This document shows positions 35,907 through 44,638 of a DNA stretch of 64,000 nucleotides, piece after piece. Both the position numbers and the translations under genes were made by a program. The stretch is from Bin5 sp034422415 (GTDB taxonomy: Bacteria > Chloroflexota > Anaerolineae > Caldilineales > Caldilineaceae). The notes beneath the pieces were generated by a model, which had not been told where the DNA came from, made no database searches, and worked only from the letters and a program-made list of their open reading frames with translations. Where the stretch lies: the NCBI GenBank assembly GCA_965202955.1, contig OZ241871.1:2418001-2482000 (forward strand), read 5' to 3'. Positions within the stretch are counted from its first letter, which is position 1; each line of letters begins with the position of its first letter.

Positions 35907-38366
35907 CTATGATTTCATTTTTGTGCCGCGCGGGTCGTAGAGGGGGTCTTTCGAGACCGTTGCGGGAAGACGTTCGCCGAAGTAGAGGATGTTTACGTTG
36001 GTCCCTTCTTCAGCGTGGTCGGTTGGCAGGTAACTGTATGCGATGCCGCGGCCGATGGTGTGGCCGTAGTTGGCGCTGGTGACGTAGCCGAGCACGTGCT
36101 CGCCGTCGACGATTGGCTCTTTGCCCATGATGATGGCGTCCGGGTCGTCGAGGGTCATGCAGCAGAGCCGGCGCGTTGTACCCTCTGCGCGGATCTTTTC
36201 CAGGGCATCGCGGCCGATGAAGTCGCCCTTGTCGAGACGGACGGCGAAGCCGATGCCCGCTTCGTATGGATTGTACTCGGTGTGGATGTCCTGGCCCCAG
36301 AGGCGGTAGCCTTTTTCGAGGCGCAGCGAGTCGAAGGCGCCGTCGCCGGCCGCGATCAGGCCGAGGGGGAGGCCGGCTTCCCAGAGGATGTCCCAGAGGC
36401 GCAGGCCCTGGTCGACGGGGGCGTAGAGCTCCCAGCCGAGCTCGCCGACGTATGAGATGCGGAGCGCGAGGACGGGGAGCTCGGCGACGGTGATGCGCTG
36501 CGCGGTCAGGTAGGGGAAGGCAGCGTTGCCCAGGTCATCTTCGCTGACGCGACTGAGGAGGTCGCGGGCGCGAGGCCCCCAGAGGCCGATGCAGCAGTGG
36601 CCGGCCGAGACGTCAGTGAGGCGGACGGAGCCGTCGCGCGGCAGGTGGGCCTCGATCCAGTCCAGGTCATGGAGGCCCATTGCCCCGCCGGTGACGATCA
36701 TGAAGCGGTCCTGTGCCAGGCGGGTGACGGTCAGGTCGCACTTGATGCCGCCGTTGGGCGTCAGCATGGCGGTGTAGGTGATGGCGCCGGCCGGTCTGTC
36801 GATTTGGTTGGAGGCCAAGCGCTGGAGTGCGGGGAGCGCGCCGGGGCCGGTCAGCTCGAAGATGGCGAAGGGCGTGAGGTCGAAGAGGGCCACCCGCTCC
36901 CTGGTGGCGGCGTGTTCAACGGCGACCGCGGGGGACCATTCCTGCGCAGCCCAGCCGTCGCGCTCGGCGCCGACCGCATCGAGGGCGTCGAGCAAGAGCA
37001 GGTTGGCATCGTGCCACTGCGGGCGCTCCCAGCCGGCGTTTTCGAAGAAGTGTGCGCCCAATTCCCGCTGGCGCGGGTGGAATGGGGTCAGCCGCAGGTC
37101 GCGGGGGTGGGTCATCTGCTGGCGCGGGTGGATGATGTCGTAGACTTCGCGGTATTGCTGGGCGGCGCGGGCGCGGACGTAGGGGCGGCTCAGTGCGTGC
37201 GGGTGGAAGCGCCGTATGTCGCACTCGTGCAGGTCGATGCCGGGGTCGCCGGTGGCAATCCATTCGGCGACGGCTTGGCCGACGCCGCCGGCGTGCGTGA
37301 TCCAGACGGCCTGGGCCGACCAGAAGCCTGGGACGTCAGGGGATTCGCCCAGCACGGGAAAGCCATCATTTGTGAAGGAGAAGATCCCGTTCAGTCTGCC
37401 GGTCAGCTCTACATTTTTGAGGTTGGGCATCAGATCTGCGGCTGCGGTCAGCGCGGCCTCGAAGTGGGCCGGGGGAAAGGGCATTTCGGCGGGGGGCATG
37501 CCGTTGACCGCGTGATCGGGGAGTTCGGCGGCGTCGAGCAGGAGGGGTTCGTGCAGGTAGGAGCCGATGCCGATGCTCTCGCCGACCTGGCGGAAATAGA
37601 TGGCCTTGTCCTGGTGGCGCAGGAGGGGGAGGGAGACCTCTTCGGTTGCGCCGGCCAGCTCGGGCAGCGGGGCGGTTACGGCGTAGAGGTGCTGCATTGG
37701 CGAGAGGGGGATGGGCACGTCTGCCATGCCGCCGACCTTGGGCGCCCAGATGCCGGTGGCGGCGACAACGAGGTCGGTCTTGATTTCGCTCTGGGTTGTA
37801 TGCACGGCAGAGATGCGGCCGTTGTCGATGCCGAACCCGGTGACCCTGGTGTGGCTGAAAAACTGCGCGCCATTCTGTTCGGCCGCGCGCGCCATGGCTG
37901 CGGCGGGCCTGGTCGCCTTCGTATGGATGTCGGAGGGGACGTAGAGCGCGCCGAGGATACGGTCGGAGAGGAGGGGGAAGAGGGCGCGGGCCTCTTTCGG
38001 GCTGAGCAGGCGGCAATCGACGCCCCAGGCGAGGCCGTAGCCGCGCTTTCGCTTCAGGTCGGTGAGGCGTTCGGGGGTCCAGGCGACTTCGAGGCTGCCG
38101 ACCGTTTTGGCGCAGGGCTCGCCGTCGAGTTCCATGCTGGTCCAAAGATCGACGGTGCGGCGAGCGAACCCGGTCATGGTCTTGGAGGCGTTGACCTGGA
38201 AGACGAGGCCGGGCGCGTGGGAGGTTGAGCCGCCGGTCTCGAAAAGCGGGCCCTGGTCGACGACGACGATGTCGCGCCAGCCGAGTTTCGACAGGTGGTA
38301 TGCGACGCTGCAGCCGGCGATGCCGGCGCCGATGATCACTGCGCTGGCATGTTGCGGTAACGACAT
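35907..38366 (-). CDS. FAD oxidoreductase-GcvT fusion (dimethylglycine/sarcosine dehydrogenase-like)
   Basis: About 819 residues. The N-terminal part is an FAD oxidase domain with the dinucleotide motif VIIGAGIAGCSVAYHLSKLG and the GSTSHAPG loop typical of the dimethylglycine/sarcosine dehydrogenase group, where the His can carry FAD. From about residue 420 a GcvT-type folate-binding domain follows, ending FIGRDALEKI and LGYVTSANYG. Such enzymes remove N-methyl groups from amino acids and load the carbon on tetrahydrofolate. A GTG four codons upstream is an alternative start. Neighbour to the DmdA-like gene. Confidence 0.88.
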   Translation of the reverse strand: MSLPQHASAVIIGAGIAGCSVAYHLSKLGWRDIVVVDQGPLFETGGSTSHAPGLVFQVNASKTMTGFARRTVDLWTSMELDGEPCAKTVGSLEVAWTPERLTDLKRKRGYGLAWGVDCRLLSPKEARALFPLLSDRILGALYVPSDIHTKATRPAAAMARAAEQNGAQFFSHTRVTGFGIDNGRISAVHTTQSEIKTDLVVAATGIWAPKVGGMADVPIPLSPMQHLYAVTAPLPELAGATEEVSLPLLRHQDKAIYFRQVGESIGIGSYLHEPLLLDAAELPDHAVNGMPPAEMPFPPAHFEAALTAAADLMPNLKNVELTGRLNGIFSFTNDGFPVLGESPDVPGFWSAQAVWITHAGGVGQAVAEWIATGDPGIDLHECDIRRFHPHALSRPYVRARAAQQYREVYDIIHPRQQMTHPRDLRLTPFHPRQRELGAHFFENAGWERPQWHDANLLLLDALDAVGAERDGWAAQEWSPAVAVEHAATRERVALFDLTPFAIFELTGPGALPALQRLASNQIDRPAGAITYTAMLTPNGGIKCDLTVTRLAQDRFMIVTGGAMGLHDLDWIEAHLPRDGSVRLTDVSAGHCCIGLWGPRARDLLSRVSEDDLGNAAFPYLTAQRITVAELPVLALRISYVGELGWELYAPVDQGLRLWDILWEAGLPLGLIAAGDGAFDSLRLEKGYRLWGQDIHTEYNPYEAGIGFAVRLDKGDFIGRDALEKIRAEGTTRRLCCMTLDDPDAIIMGKEPIVDGEHVLGYVTSANYGHTIGRGIAYSYLPTDHAEEGTNVNILYFGERLPATVSKDPLYDPRGTKMKS

Positions 38367-38465
38367 GGGAGGTTCCACTTTGTAGCTTCCAGTCTTCGGC
38401 TTTCTGTTATGTATCGCGTTGCAGGCAGTCAGCAGGAAACGGGAACGATTCGGATGAACCTGCGG

Positions 38466-39473
38466 TCAGGCCATGATGCTGAGTTTTTCGTAGGGGACGG
38501 CGAGCCTCAGCGGCTGGTTGTTGAAGAAGCGCTGGATGTCGCGGGCGACCTCTTCGACGAGGCGCAGGCGGCTCTCGGATGTGTGGCCCGAGACGTGGGG
38601 GGAGAGAAAGACGTTGTCGAGATCGCGCAGGGGATGGTCGGCGGGCAGCGGTTCGGGTTCGAATACGTCGATGAAGGCGTGGAAGCGGTTTTTTTGCAGC
38701 TCGGCTGTCAGGGCGTCCTGGTCCAGCACCCAGGTACGGGCGGTATGGACGAAGAGCGCGCCGTCGCGAATCGACTCGAAATGGGCGCGGGTGATCATGC
38801 GTCTGGTTTCCGGCGTGATCGGGGCATGGACCGAAATAATGTCGGCGCTGGCGAAGAGTTCTTCGAGGGTGACGGAGCGCACGTCGAGCAGGCGGGCGTC
38901 GTCGTCGCTCAGATAGGGGTCGTAGACGCTCACATCGCAGCCGAACGGTTGGAGCAGGCCGATGACGCGGCGGCCGACCATGCTGGCGGAGACGATGCCG
39001 ACTTTTTTGGCGTAAAGGGAGTATCCGAAGTGTTCGTCTGCGCTCTTCCAACCGCGTTCGGTCTTCATGATCTGTTCGTAGCGGAGGAGGTTACGCTGTC
39101 CGCTCAGCATGGCCCAGAGGGTGTATTCGGCGACTGACTCGGCGATGACGTCGGCGGCGCTGAGGAGCACGATGCCGCGTTCATGGCCGGCGGGGGCGAG
39201 GCGCGTCTTGACCGAGCCGGCGGCGTGGCCGACGATCTGAAGTTCGTCGGCAGCGGCGACATGCCCTTCCGTGATCTGAGGCGAGCCCCAGGAGGTGATG
39301 ACGGCGGCGGCGCCGGGGAGCATTTCAAGAAGCTCGTCACTTGTGTAGTTGCGGCCCAGTTCGTTCCAGAATACGGTGCCGAGGCTCTCCAGGATGGCGA
39401 CGGCCTCCGGGGAGAGGATATCTTCGGAGAGGCCGGCCGGGGGCAGGTAGAGGATTTTGCGGTTTTGCGCCAT
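38466..39473 (-). CDS. D-2-hydroxyacid dehydrogenase family protein
   Basis: A 335-residue NAD-dependent 2-hydroxyacid dehydrogenase. The catalytic residues are visible: Arg in SVHAPITPETRRMI, Glu in FEPEPLPAD and His in FLSPHVSGHTS. The dinucleotide loop is atypical (KVGIVSASMVGRRV instead of GxGxxG), though the position is right. It would oxidise a 2-hydroxyacid such as phosphoglycerate or a sugar acid. It lies just downstream of the permease remnant and hisS on the same strand. Confidence 0.85.
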   Translation of the reverse strand: MAQNRKILYLPPAGLSEDILSPEAVAILESLGTVFWNELGRNYTSDELLEMLPGAAAVITSWGSPQITEGHVAAADELQIVGHAAGSVKTRLAPAGHERGIVLLSAADVIAESVAEYTLWAMLSGQRNLLRYEQIMKTERGWKSADEHFGYSLYAKKVGIVSASMVGRRVIGLLQPFGCDVSVYDPYLSDDDARLLDVRSVTLEELFASADIISVHAPITPETRRMITRAHFESIRDGALFVHTARTWVLDQDALTAELQKNRFHAFIDVFEPEPLPADHPLRDLDNVFLSPHVSGHTSESRLRLVEEVARDIQRFFNNQPLRLAVPYEKLSIMA

Positions 39474-39482
39474 GGGGATGTT

Positions 39483-39605
39483 TCAGCCTTTCACGCCGCT
39501 CAGCGAGATACCGCGAAAAATGTAGCCCCGCATGAGTGTATACACGAACAAGGTCGGCAGAAAACAAAAAATCGCACCTGCCATAGAAGCTACAGGAGCC
39601 GACAT
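39483..39605 (-). pseudogene. 3' remnant of a second MalG-type sugar ABC permease
   Basis: Minus-strand C-terminal fragment ending ...TLMRGYIFRGISLSGVKG with stop TGA at 39483-39485. The GVKG end and the preceding hydrophobic strand match MalG-type permease C-termini. About 40 residues remain. The frame is the same as that of hisS upstream and is separated from it only by the hisS stop (TAG) and about ten codons. It is not the same permease as the remnant at 33253. Confidence 0.72.
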
Positions 39606-39635
39606 GGGCCTTGCTGGGGAAGAATTCCCCGAGCG

Positions 39636-41012
39636 CTATAGGAGTCGCTCGCGCAAGTTGTCGGCTGCATCTGCACGCGCTACCGACTTCTGCTCGCCGC
39701 TGGCCAGATCCTTTACGGTGACGGTGCCGACGGCAAGCTCATCTCCGCCCAGCAGGAGGGCGAAGGGGATGTTGCGATCTTCGGCGTAACGGAACTGGCG
39801 GCCCAGGTTATCGAGGTCGGGATAGAGATCGACGCGCAGTCCGGCGTTGCGCAGCGTGTGCGCGAGCTCTGTGCTGGCGGCGAGGGTATCGGGGTCGAAG
39901 TTGGTGATCAGCACCTGCGGCTGTCCGGCCAGGTTCGCCGGGAAGAGGCCGCGCTCTTCCATGATGAGGATGATGCGTTCGAGTCCGAGGCTGAAGCCGC
40001 AGGCGGGGATGGAGCGGTTGCTGAACATGCCGATCAGATCGTCGTAACGCCCACCGCCGCCGCCGGAGCCGCTCAAAGTAGGAAACTCGACTTCGTAGGT
40101 CGAGCCCGTGTAGTAGCTCAGGCCGCGCGCCAGGTAGGGGTCGATGCGGATGTGCGGGCCGGCGGGGCCTGTTTGCGTCAGCGTGACGACTTCCTCGAGT
40201 TCGGTCACCGCTTGCGCGCCGCTGGTGGAGTCTGCCAGTCTGGCGCGCAGCCATGCGAGCACGGCGGCGGTCTCGTCGGGCGCGGCGGCCATCAGCTCAA
40301 GCAGCGCGGAGGCGGCGGTCTGCGCGATGCCGCGGGTGCGCAGCTCTTTTTCGACACCATCAAGACCGATCTTGTCGAGTTTGTCGACGGCGACGAGCGC
40401 GTCTGATTCGAGCGCTTCGGGCACGCCGCTTATCTCCATCAGGCCGCGCAGGACGCCGCGGTGGTTGAGGCGTAGCAGGAAACCCGATGCATCGGGCCCG
40501 CGGAAGCCCAACTCCTGCAGGACCTGGGCGCCGGCGTTGAGCACTTCGGCTTCGACCAGCCGGCTGGAGGAGCCGACCACGTCGAGGTCGCACTGGTAGA
40601 ACTCGCGATAGCGTCCTTTGGCGGGCCGGTCGGCGCGGTAGACGGGTGCTATGTGGTAGCGTTTGAAGTAGCGGGGGATCTGGTTGCTGTATTCGGCGAC
40701 GATGCGGGCGAGCGGCACGGTCAGGTCGTAGCGCAGGCCGGCGTCGGCAATTTCGTTTTCGGTTGGGGTCTCGGCGAGCGCCCGCTGCAGCTTGGCGCCC
40801 CGTTTGGCGACGCGGAAGATGAGCTGGTCGCCCTCTTCGCCGTATTTGCCGAGCAGGGTATCGAGCCGTTCCATGACGGGGGTGTCGAGCGGTTCGAAGC
40901 CGTAACTCTGGTAGACGCGCTCGATTACGCCGATGACAAATTGCCGGCGCAGCGCGTCCTGTGGCAGGAAGTCGCGCGCGCCGCTGATCGGCTTGGTCTG
41001 AAATCGGGCCAC
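39636..41012 (-). CDS. hisS: histidyl-tRNA synthetase
   Basis: A 458-residue class II aminoacyl-tRNA synthetase that charges tRNA-His. Class II and His-specific motifs are clear: RYDLTVPLARIV (motif region), YRADRPAKGRYREFYQCD (motif 2), RGLSYYTGSTYEVE (histidine pocket) and a GRYDDLIG loop, then the anticodon-binding C-terminal domain. Length is normal for HisRS with a small extension. Essential gene; a MalG remnant sits directly downstream. Confidence 0.95.
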   Translation of the reverse strand: MARFQTKPISGARDFLPQDALRRQFVIGVIERVYQSYGFEPLDTPVMERLDTLLGKYGEEGDQLIFRVAKRGAKLQRALAETPTENEIADAGLRYDLTVPLARIVAEYSNQIPRYFKRYHIAPVYRADRPAKGRYREFYQCDLDVVGSSSRLVEAEVLNAGAQVLQELGFRGPDASGFLLRLNHRGVLRGLMEISGVPEALESDALVAVDKLDKIGLDGVEKELRTRGIAQTAASALLELMAAAPDETAAVLAWLRARLADSTSGAQAVTELEEVVTLTQTGPAGPHIRIDPYLARGLSYYTGSTYEVEFPTLSGSGGGGGRYDDLIGMFSNRSIPACGFSLGLERIILIMEERGLFPANLAGQPQVLITNFDPDTLAASTELAHTLRNAGLRVDLYPDLDNLGRQFRYAEDRNIPFALLLGGDELAVGTVTVKDLASGEQKSVARADAADNLRERLL

Positions 41013-41122
41013 AGAACTGTCTCCTGTGATGATACGCGTGTATGGCGAGGTGGAAGCGCGTTCACCAGCATATTACACGAAGAGACGCGGGGACAGAAAG
41101 AATCGAGGAGAGGGGGAGCGCG

Positions 41123-42316
41123 CTATTCCAGGTTGCTTTTCAACACGTCCTGGTAGGCGGCGATGCGGTCGCGGCGCAGGTCGCGTTTGTGGCCGATCAG
41201 GGCTTTGAAGGACTCGCTGGCAATCTGCAGGCGGAATTCGGCGAGGAGATAGCGTTGGAGCAGGGCTGCCCAGAAGGGGCCGTGCCACTTGCGGGCGTAG
41301 CGTACTTTGCTGCGGTTGAAGAGAATGTGGCGCCGGGCGCTGACCTGGCCGCTGCTGCGGCCCTCGGCGTGGATGACGATGGCGGCCGGGTCGTAGACAA
41401 CGCGCCAGCCGGCCTGCTTGATGCGGCGGCAGAGGTCGGTCTCCTCGAAGTACATGAAGAACTGCGGGTCGAATCCGCCGAGCGCGGCCAGCAGTTCTCC
41501 GCGCACGAGGAGTGCAGCGCCGACAAGCCAGTCAACGTCCTGCCGCGAGTCGGCGGGCCAATCTGCGAGGTGATAGCGGCTGGTCCACGGGTTGCGGGGC
41601 CAGGTCCGTTCGAGCCAGGTGCTTTCGAAGAAGCCGGTGAGGGGGCCGGGGAAGCGGCGGCGGCTGCTCTGCAGGGCACCGTCGGCGTAGCGGAGCTGCG
41701 GCCCGATTGCGCCGATTGTGTCGTCTTCGTTGATACCCTGGTAGAGCGCCCACAGGCTGCCGGGCAGGAGTTCGGTGTCCGGGTTGAGGAAGTAGATGAA
41801 GCGCGCCGGCTCGGCCTGGGGGGGCGGAGGCCCGGCCTGGTCGCTGTCCGCGGCGGATGGAGATTGGTCGATGCGGACGTCGAAGCCCATTGCCTCCAGC
41901 GCGCGGTTGTTGCCGCCGGTGAAGCCCAGGTTTTCGTCGCTGAATATCGTCTGCACCCAGGGAAAGCGGCTGGGGAGCAGAGTGGGTGTGGCGTCGTCGC
42001 TGGCGTTGTCGAGGACCACGACCTGGAGCGTTGCTTCGTTTTGCGAGCCGAAGCGGCGCAGGAAGGGGGCGTCGTTTTTCTTTCCATGCCCTTCAGTTAA
42101 CGGCTGGCTCTGGTCTTCGATGGAAGTGAGGCAGGCGCGCAGATGGTCCCAGACGTTCCAGGATACGATCACGATCACGAGGTCGGTGAGGGGGCGTGTC
42201 CTGTTTGTTTGGTCGTGTTCGAATTGGCCTGAGAGCGCGGTCGCGTAGTGGGACGCGCGGTCATTTCGAGCCTTGTCACCGCGGCTGTCGACTCGACTGC
42301 GAATTTGCCTGAACAT
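41123..42316 (-). CDS. glycosyltransferase family 2
   Basis: A 397-residue GT-A glycosyltransferase. VIVIVSWNVWDHLRACL opens the domain, SDENLGFTGGNNRALEA binds the nucleotide sugar, FLNPDTELL holds the DXD-like metal site and MYFEETDLCRRIKQAGW is the acceptor-side acidic motif. The N-terminal 40 residues are poorly conserved and the start may be later. The pattern resembles rhamnosyltransferases, but the donor is not certain. Confidence 0.85.
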   Translation of the reverse strand: MFRQIRSRVDSRGDKARNDRASHYATALSGQFEHDQTNRTRPLTDLVIVIVSWNVWDHLRACLTSIEDQSQPLTEGHGKKNDAPFLRRFGSQNEATLQVVVLDNASDDATPTLLPSRFPWVQTIFSDENLGFTGGNNRALEAMGFDVRIDQSPSAADSDQAGPPPPQAEPARFIYFLNPDTELLPGSLWALYQGINEDDTIGAIGPQLRYADGALQSSRRRFPGPLTGFFESTWLERTWPRNPWTSRYHLADWPADSRQDVDWLVGAALLVRGELLAALGGFDPQFFMYFEETDLCRRIKQAGWRVVYDPAAIVIHAEGRSSGQVSARRHILFNRSKVRYARKWHGPFWAALLQRYLLAEFRLQIASESFKALIGHKRDLRRDRIAAYQDVLKSNLE

Positions 42317-42337
42317 GGGGCTTAAGGGTAGCTGCGA

Positions 42338-43531
42338 TCAGCTGCTACGTTGCACAACAAAGGCGCACAGCCCCAGAAGAGATCGTTGACAGAGGCTGTC
42401 GTCGAAGGATGCCAGATTTTGGACGGCGTGTTCGAGAAAGCCGAGCGCTTCCTTGTGGGCGGCTTCGATCGCGCCGCTGGCGCGCACGGCTTCGACGATC
42501 TCCTGCACGGTTGCCGACAGGGCGCTGGAATCCCCGGCGTCGGCGCGTTCGCGCGCCTGGAGGAGGCGGTCTACCAGTTGCTGCGGTTGGGGCAGATCGC
42601 GCAGGTAGTAGAGGAATGGGAGTGTCAGAGTACCCTGTAGCAGGTCGCTGCCTACCGGTTTGCCCAGGTCAGCGTCGGTGCCGATGAAATCGAGAATGTC
42701 GTCCACAATCTGGAAGGCCATTCCGAACTGATATCCGAAGGATTTGAGAGCCTGGACCTGTTCGGGCGGAAGGTTGACAAGCACAGCGGCGGCTTCGGTG
42801 GCTGCGCTGTAGAGGCTGGCCGTCTTGGCGTAGATACGTTGGTAGTAGGCTTGGCGGTCCTGGTCAAAGTCGTTGCGGTCGGCGAGCTGGCGCATCTCGC
42901 CATCGACGATCACGCGCAGCGTATCGCTGAAGATGGTGATCACACGAACATTTTCGGTTTCGGCCGCGAACTGGGCGGAGCGGGCGAACATATAGTCTCC
43001 GGCCAGAACGGTTGCCCCTGCGCTCCAGGAGGCGTTCAGCGTTGGGGCATCGCGGCGCAGCAGCGCGCCGTCGATCACGTCGTCGTGGACGAGCGTGGCG
43101 GTGTGCAGCATTTCCACCGCGGCGGCCAGGGCGATTAGCGGTTGCGCGGTTGGGGTGATGCCAGCACTGGCGTTGACGGTTTCTGCGGCGTATTTGTCTT
43201 GCAGCTCTGCGGCCAGAAGCGCCAGCGCCGGCCGCAGCCGCTTTCCGCCCTGGCCGATCAGTTCGATGAAGGCGTTTGCCAGGGGCGCGAATACGTCGGC
43301 GTCAACGCTCTTCATCTTGTCTTCGACCTGTGCGAGCGCGGTTCCCACCGGCGCCAGGAGCGCCGGCGCATCCTGCGGTATCAGCAATGCGCGGTGAAAT
43401 TTCTCGTGCATAGCAGCTTCGTGCGCGTTGTGCGCGCTCGGGGCCGACTTCTGAGGCGTGTCAGGCATGTCAGGCGCGATGGGTCTCGTTTCGGTATTGG
43501 TGAACTTTTCGACCTGCACCTGATTAACCAT
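42338..43531 (-). CDS. polyprenyl diphosphate synthase (trans-prenyltransferase)
   Basis: About 397 residues. The first aspartate-rich motif is in HDDVIDGALLRRD and the second in QIVDDILDF; these hold magnesium for chain elongation, so this is a long-chain (heptaprenyl/octaprenyl-type) synthase used for quinones or undecaprenyl-like carriers. The ATG at 43531 is chosen because it overlaps the stop of the TatD gene (ATGGTTAA), giving translational coupling; the frame is open further upstream. The first 60 residues are unusual and may not all be translated. Confidence 0.87.
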   Translation of the reverse strand: MVNQVQVEKFTNTETRPIAPDMPDTPQKSAPSAHNAHEAAMHEKFHRALLIPQDAPALLAPVGTALAQVEDKMKSVDADVFAPLANAFIELIGQGGKRLRPALALLAAELQDKYAAETVNASAGITPTAQPLIALAAAVEMLHTATLVHDDVIDGALLRRDAPTLNASWSAGATVLAGDYMFARSAQFAAETENVRVITIFSDTLRVIVDGEMRQLADRNDFDQDRQAYYQRIYAKTASLYSAATEAAAVLVNLPPEQVQALKSFGYQFGMAFQIVDDILDFIGTDADLGKPVGSDLLQGTLTLPFLYYLRDLPQPQQLVDRLLQARERADAGDSSALSATVQEIVEAVRASGAIEAAHKEALGFLEHAVQNLASFDDSLCQRSLLGLCAFVVQRSS

Positions 43532-44435
43532 AGGACGTTGCCGACTCGTGCCGCTGAGGACCTGATTCAGAAGGTATGTCCGCGGCCAGCGGGAGCCCGT
43601 CTGCCAGGTCGGGCAATTCGTCTGCATCAAAGCCGAAGAGCGAGCAGGCCACCGCGGTTGTGCGAGCGGCCACCTCCTCTACCGTCGCGTCCAGAAGTTC
43701 GGCCAGCCGCTGCGCCACCAGCGCCGTATGAGCCGGCTCATTGCGTTTCCCGCGCATTGGGTGCGGCGTCAGCCAGGGGGCATCGGTTTCGAGTGTCAGC
43801 CGGTCCAGGCACAACTCCCGCGCCCGCTGGTGGAGCGACCGCGCGTTTTTGAACGTGAGGGCGCCGCCGAGCCCGAGCGTGAAATGCCAGCCCTCTGCCG
43901 CCTGCGCCAGCGCAGCATCGCCGGAGAACGCGTGCAGAACGCCCCAAAGCGCTCGTTGGGCCAGGGGTGAAGTGCGGGTGCGTACGCTCGCCGTCCACTC
44001 ACCCAGGATTTGCGCCACATCGGCGGACGCGTTGCGGTTGTGGATGATCACCGGCAGGCCTGTTGCGGCGGCCAGGTCAAGCTGCGCGCGAAAGGCGCGG
44101 GCCTGCTCCCGGCGGGAGACAACGTCCCAGTGGTAGTCCAGCCCGATCTCGCCGATGGCGACAACCTTCGGGTGCTCGGCCAGCGCGGACAGGTGTGTGA
44201 GCGTGCGCTCATTGAAGTCCGCGCTGCTGTTGGGATGGATGCCCACCGCCGCGTACACCTGTGGATGGCGTTCGGCCAACTCGATGGCCCGCCGGCTGTG
44301 GACCAGGTCGATGCCGGGGTTTACGATCCGGCGCACGCCCCGCGCGGCCGCCCGCTTCAGGACCGCCGCCCGGTCGGTGTCGAACTGCTCCATATCCAGA
44401 TGGCAGTGGCTGTCGACCAGCGTCGGAACGGTCAT
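43524..44435 (-). CDS. tatD: TatD-family deoxyribonuclease
   Basis: A 303-residue TatD metal-dependent DNase. Family metal motifs: DSHCHLDM at the N-terminus, GIHPNS, EIGLDYH and LETDAPWLTP. It cleaves DNA from the 3' end and takes part in repair or degradation. Its stop overlaps the start of the polyprenyl synthase gene. Length normal for the family. Confidence 0.9.
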   Translation of the reverse strand: MTVPTLVDSHCHLDMEQFDTDRAAVLKRAAARGVRRIVNPGIDLVHSRRAIELAERHPQVYAAVGIHPNSSADFNERTLTHLSALAEHPKVVAIGEIGLDYHWDVVSRREQARAFRAQLDLAAATGLPVIIHNRNASADVAQILGEWTASVRTRTSPLAQRALWGVLHAFSGDAALAQAAEGWHFTLGLGGALTFKNARSLHQRARELCLDRLTLETDAPWLTPHPMRGKRNEPAHTALVAQRLAELLDATVEEVAARTTAVACSLFGFDADELPDLADGLPLAADIPSESGPQRHESATSYG

Positions 44436-44638
44436 TTGCGCTCAACTTGGGCGATGGCAGCGTGTCCGGGCTCATGCCCAATGCGGTCTGATGAAGCGAA
44501 ACCTGTGGTGCGTCCGGTCGTATTTTGACAAAGAGTGTTTGTTAGTTTTATCACATAGTACCGCCGCAGGAAAGCGCGAAGGGCAGTTGAGCGACGGACC
44601 GCCGCAAGGCGCGGCAGGCGGGTTTTCCCCTCTCGCCG

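Noticed and set aside
36597..38228. A 543-codon open frame on the plus strand
   Set aside because: It is antisense to the FAD-GcvT protein, which has strong family motifs; the plus-strand translation is Gly/Val-rich without any domain.
41042..42100. A 352-codon open frame on the plus strand
   Set aside because: Antisense shadow of the family 2 glycosyltransferase; no domain seen.
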